This document shows, piece by piece, positions 5,759-6,483 of a stretch of DNA of 6,483 nucleotides. Position 1 is the first letter of the stretch, and every line of letters begins with the position of its first letter. Under the pieces are notes generated by a model. The model was not told where the DNA came from. It was given only the letters and a program-made list of their open reading frames with translations, and ran no database searches. This stretch comes from Dermatophilaceae bacterium (GTDB lineage Bacteria; Actinomycetota; Actinomycetes; Actinomycetales; Dermatophilaceae): NCBI GenBank assembly GCA_013361975.1, contig JABFXB010000408.1, forward strand, positions 1 through 6,483, in the 5' to 3' direction. The translations under genes were made by a program, and so were the position numbers.

Positions 5759-6307
5759 ATGTCGTATCTGGTGCTCGCTGACGTCAAGGAGTACCTGAAC
5801 ATCAGCGGCACGGGCAGTGACACGGAACTCCCGAAGGTCATTGCCCGTGCCGAGGGTGCGCTCGCCTCCAAGGTCGGCCCGCTGGCCCCGACGTCCATCA
5901 CGGCGAAGGTGCGCGGCATGGGCTCGGCGCTGCTACCCCCGGTCACGCCCATCGCGTCGCTGACGTCCGTCACCCCGACGGGCGGCACGGCGCTGCCGCT
6001 GTCGGCGCTCGTGACCCCGGAGACGGGCCTGCGCGGCCCGCAGCGCATCGAGTACGCCTCCGGGACGTGGTTCTCGGCCTACTGGTACGACGTCGTCTAC
6101 CAGGCGGGCCGGACGACCGTCCCTGACGCGCTCACCGAGGCCGCCTACGAGATGGTCGAGCTGCTGTGGCGCTCGCAGCGCGGCAACTCCCCCGGCGCGC
6201 AGAACGCGCTCCCCGGCGACGAGCAGCCCGCGCCCGACTCCCGCGCCGACATGATGCCGCCGCACATCCAGCGGCTCATCGCCCCCTACGAGCAGGTCTG
6301 GCTCTGA
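5759..6307 (+). CDS. Head-tail connector protein (gp6/gp15-like adaptor)
   Basis: A 182-residue protein whose outline fits the phage head-tail adaptor family. The N-terminal helices contain LADVKEYLNISGTGSDTEL (6-24) and then VIARAEGAL (27-35), the usual substrate-like start of these adaptors. A beta-rich middle (45-117) ends in DVVYQAGR (111-118). The family-typical P-x-x-L-x-x-A-x-x-x-V-x-x-L pattern follows at VPDALTEAAYEMVELLWRSQ (121-140). The C-terminal end, PHIQRLIAPYEQVWL (168-182), follows a Pro/Gly-rich linker. Such proteins bind beneath the portal ring and create the tail docking surface once packaging is complete. The ATG at 5759 comes seven bases after the previous stop and has no evident Shine-Dalgarno sequence, so coupling to the upstream gene is likely. 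The stop overlaps the next start as TGATG. Confidence 0.82.
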   Translation: MSYLVLADVKEYLNISGTGSDTELPKVIARAEGALASKVGPLAPTSITAKVRGMGSALLPPVTPIASLTSVTPTGGTALPLSALVTPETGLRGPQRIEYASGTWFSAYWYDVVYQAGRTTVPDALTEAAYEMVELLWRSQRGNSPGAQNALPGDEQPAPDSRADMMPPHIQRLIAPYEQVWL

Positions 6308-6483
6308 TGGCCGTCGCATGGCCCTCGGTGCGCTCGAAGCTCGCCGCAGCCCTCCCCGGCGTCGTCGGGACCGGCACCACCGTCTACGACGGGCCCGTCG
6401 TCTCGGGTGACGCCCCGTCGCGCTACCTGACCATCGGTTACCAGCCCTCCCGGCCGGAGGAGGATTCGGGCCTCTTCCAGCAG
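6307..6483 (+). CDS. Start of a neck or tail-completion-type protein (truncated by window end)
   Basis: The first 59 codons are open to the end of the window. Visible residues start MAVAWPSVRSKLAAALPGV, then TVYDGPVVSGDAPSRYLTIGY (25-45) and EEDSGLFQQ at the end. The TVYDGPV-x-GDAP-x-x-YLT-x-G pattern resembles small proteins that follow the connector in actinobacteriophage head-tail modules, often called minor tail or tail-completion proteins. That comparison is from memory and the C-terminal part is missing. ATG 6307 shares one base with the connector stop (TGATG); only a weak GAGCAGG (6290-6296) sits ten bases upstream, so expression is probably coupled. Confidence 0.72.
   Translation, partial: MAVAWPSVRSKLAAALPGVVGTGTTVYDGPVVSGDAPSRYLTIGYQPSRPEEDSGLFQQ

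Overview
The window is a compact, all plus-strand head (capsid) morphogenesis module of a tailed double-stranded DNA phage or prophage. The base composition is strongly GC-rich, codons overwhelmingly end in G or C, and the genes resemble the head modules of siphovirus-type phages of Actinobacteria. I therefore infer an actinobacterial host, but no host gene, integrase, lysis gene or attachment site is present, so a free phage cannot be told from a prophage.

Layout: 46-345 probable small terminase subunit; 257-1720 large terminase (ATPase plus nuclease), overlapping the first gene by 89 bases in another frame; 1735-3198 HK97-type portal; 3195-3800 prohead protease, with an ATGA overlap; 3801-3911 the only sizeable non-coding gap, a structured leader; 3912-5150 major capsid protein with an N-terminal coiled-coil scaffold-like domain; 5150-5440 small acidic SAP-domain protein; 5443-5751 small unidentified head-region protein; 5759-6307 head-tail connector; 6307 to the window end, the start of a further neck or tail-completion-type gene.

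The genes form one assembly line. The terminase subunits recognise and pump DNA through the portal. The capsid protein assembles around the portal using its own N-terminal domain, since no separate scaffold gene is seen. The protease trims that domain, and the connector genes join the filled head to the tail. Junctions are tight (ATGA, TGATG or gaps of 2 to 14 bases), consistent with one polycistronic transcript and translational coupling. The exception is the capsid gene, which has its own 111-base leader and the strongest Shine-Dalgarno sequence in the window.

The protein content is conventional. The unusual material is in RNA-level structure. First, the capsid leader contains two back-to-back 32-base modules, each a 14-base hairpin followed by an almost identical 18-base segment; the hairpin stems differ in sequence but keep their pairing. 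Second, a 12-bp perfect stem capped by a cUUCGg tetraloop lies inside the SAP-protein gene, just after the capsid gene. Third, the capsid ribosome-binding site lies in a small hairpin of its own. Two protein-level points also merit attention: an apparent His in place of the usual acidic residue in the protease's C-terminal active-site motif, and oppositely charged terminase tails encoded by the same 89 bases.
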